In this document: one piece after another, positions 63,481 to 64,000 of the stretch
How positions within the stretch are numbered: the first letter of the stretch is position 1
Layout of the letters: each line of letters begins with the position of its first letter
Origin: JASHVB01 sp035535035
GTDB taxonomy: Bacteria; Pseudomonadota; Alphaproteobacteria; Acetobacterales; Acetobacteraceae
Assembly (NCBI GenBank): GCA_035535035.1
Contig: DATLQW010000188.1
Coordinates: forward strand, 56,390-120,389
DNA length: 64,000 nt
Direction of reading: 5' to 3'
Made by a program: the position numbers and the translations under genes
Notes under the pieces: model-generated
What the model was told of the DNA's origin: nothing
Databases searched by the model: none
Seen by the model: only the letters and a program-made list of their open reading frames with translations

Positions 63481-63723
63481 ATGGTTGAAACGGTTGCACA
63501 GGTCACCAGGATCATCAGCTCGCATCTCGGCATCGAGCGGGCGATCGTCGTTCCGGGGGCCTCATTGGTCGATGACCTCGGCGCCGACAGCCTGGATACC
63601 GTCGAGCTGGTCATCGCCTTTGAAGCGGCGTTCGGCATCGTGGTTCCCGAGGCCGACGTAGAACACATCCGCACGGTGCAGGACGCGATCGACTATGTCG
63701 AGGCCCACCTGAACGCCGACTGA
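63481..63723 (+). CDS. Acyl carrier protein, orphan
   Basis: An 80-residue carrier protein with the phosphopantetheine site Ser in DDLGADSLDTVELVIAFE. Helices I, II and IV match the AcpP fold; the rest is somewhat divergent (ERAIVVPGASLVDD). The carried acyl group is unknown; the housekeeping ACP normally sits with fabD-fabG-fabF, which are not here. Start ATG 63481 follows CAGATCGGC; weak ribosome-binding site. Confidence 0.85.
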   Translation: MVETVAQVTRIISSHLGIERAIVVPGASLVDDLGADSLDTVELVIAFEAAFGIVVPEADVEHIRTVQDAIDYVEAHLNAD

Positions 63724-63920
63724 AACGCCGCGCGGCAAGCGAGCCGCGGCAAGCGGCATCCGCAAGCGCCGGCGGGAAGCATCGCCGGACAAATGCAACG
63801 ATCCGCGCCGCGGGTCGCCGCCTTTGGCCCGCCCCGTTCGTCGGCCCACGGGGCCGACCATGTTGCTAGCTAGTCAATGTGTCCGGTTTTTGTAGCTCGT
63901 GATCTGTCCGCTTCGTTCTT

Positions 63921-63951
63921 GTTCCGTGCCGCGGTGCGCCCGGCACGGAAC
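63921..63951. repeat. Hairpin near the right edge
   Basis: GTTCCGTGCCG and its complement (63921-63931 and 63941-63951) form a perfect 11-bp stem with a 9-base loop. No T-run. The surrounding 63860-64000 has no gene seen. Confidence 0.6.
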
Positions 63952-64000
63952 GCCGCGATGGAAGCGTGTCATCCGGCGTGGTTTCGCTACGTGCGGGGCA

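Noticed and set aside
63864..64000. Possible end of an insertion sequence (TGTCCGG word, GCTAGCTAG and a hairpin)
   Set aside because: No transposase or matching second end is in view; only the hairpin is listed as a feature.

Overview
The window is 64 kb of GC-rich DNA (roughly two thirds G+C by eye) from an alphaproteobacterium. Several things point to this class: a ChvI-type response regulator, a CckA-type hybrid kinase encoded with flagellar genes, a GTTC-N7-GTTC LexA box in front of recA, a TIGR02300 zinc-ribbon protein, a CarD-family regulator, and many TGATG/ATGA start-stop overlaps. Rhodospirillales, perhaps Acetobacteraceae, is my best guess, but that is an inference from gene flavour and not a database match. 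I saw no rRNA, tRNA, CRISPR array or complete insertion sequence.

Layout. 1-2.3 kb: chvI (cut by the left edge), a methyltransferase and a HugZ-like protein. 2.4-4.3 kb: a decayed, AT-richer accessory patch with two dead genes (an AlbA_2/Schlafen-like gene and a PIN-like gene). 4.3-6.7 kb: ftsK. 7.3-12.1 kb: a GxxExxY gene between 44-bp inverted repeats, then a 1374-residue single-chain adenine methylase/restriction protein. 12.2-18.3 kb: enoyl-CoA hydratase, a 173-bp palindromic MITE-like element, a CmcJ/NvfI-like oxidoreductase, a DUF4258/DUF2283 pair, an unusual phosphoenolpyruvate carboxylase homologue and a cytidine deaminase overlapping recA. 19.5-24.6 kb: a minus-strand operon flgB-flgC-fliE-fliQ-fliR-flhB-cckA-like. 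25.2-28.6 kb: dnaE. 29-30.8 kb: two tandem metallo-beta-lactamase-fold hydrolases. 31.2-36.4 kb: a plus-strand run of DUF3500, DsbA-like isomerase, LLM oxidoreductase and two acyl-CoA dehydrogenases. 36.4-47.1 kb: an 11.7-gene-scale nitrogen operon, urtABCDE-ureDABCEFG, headed by a textbook sigma-54 promoter. 47.5-63.7 kb: a loose region of stress-type genes (two cold-shock proteins, CarD, CIRCE-controlled orphan GroEL, acyl-CoA desaturase, DEAD-box helicase) mixed with about a dozen small proteins of unknown function, plus lpxD, a transglutaminase-like protein and an orphan acyl carrier protein.

How the genes work together. The urt-ure block is a complete urea scavenging route: an ABC importer delivers urea, and urease with its nickel-insertion accessories releases ammonia. 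The sigma-54 promoter implies nitrogen control. The flagellar block encodes proximal rod and export-gate parts, and its last gene is a soluble CckA-like kinase, which suggests coupling of motility to the CckA-ChpT-CtrA pathway. The plus-strand acyl-CoA dehydrogenase run looks like a small catabolic operon for an unknown carboxylic or aromatic substrate. The right-hand third looks like a cold/stress adaptation neighbourhood.

Most notable observations: the GxxExxY gene framed by near-perfect inverted repeats; the PEPC homologue with changes at positions normally catalytic; the orphan GroEL with CIRCE but no groES and no GGM tail; the membrane-free CckA-like kinase; two dead genes whose inactivating lesions can be read directly; and several families of dispersed palindromic repeats.
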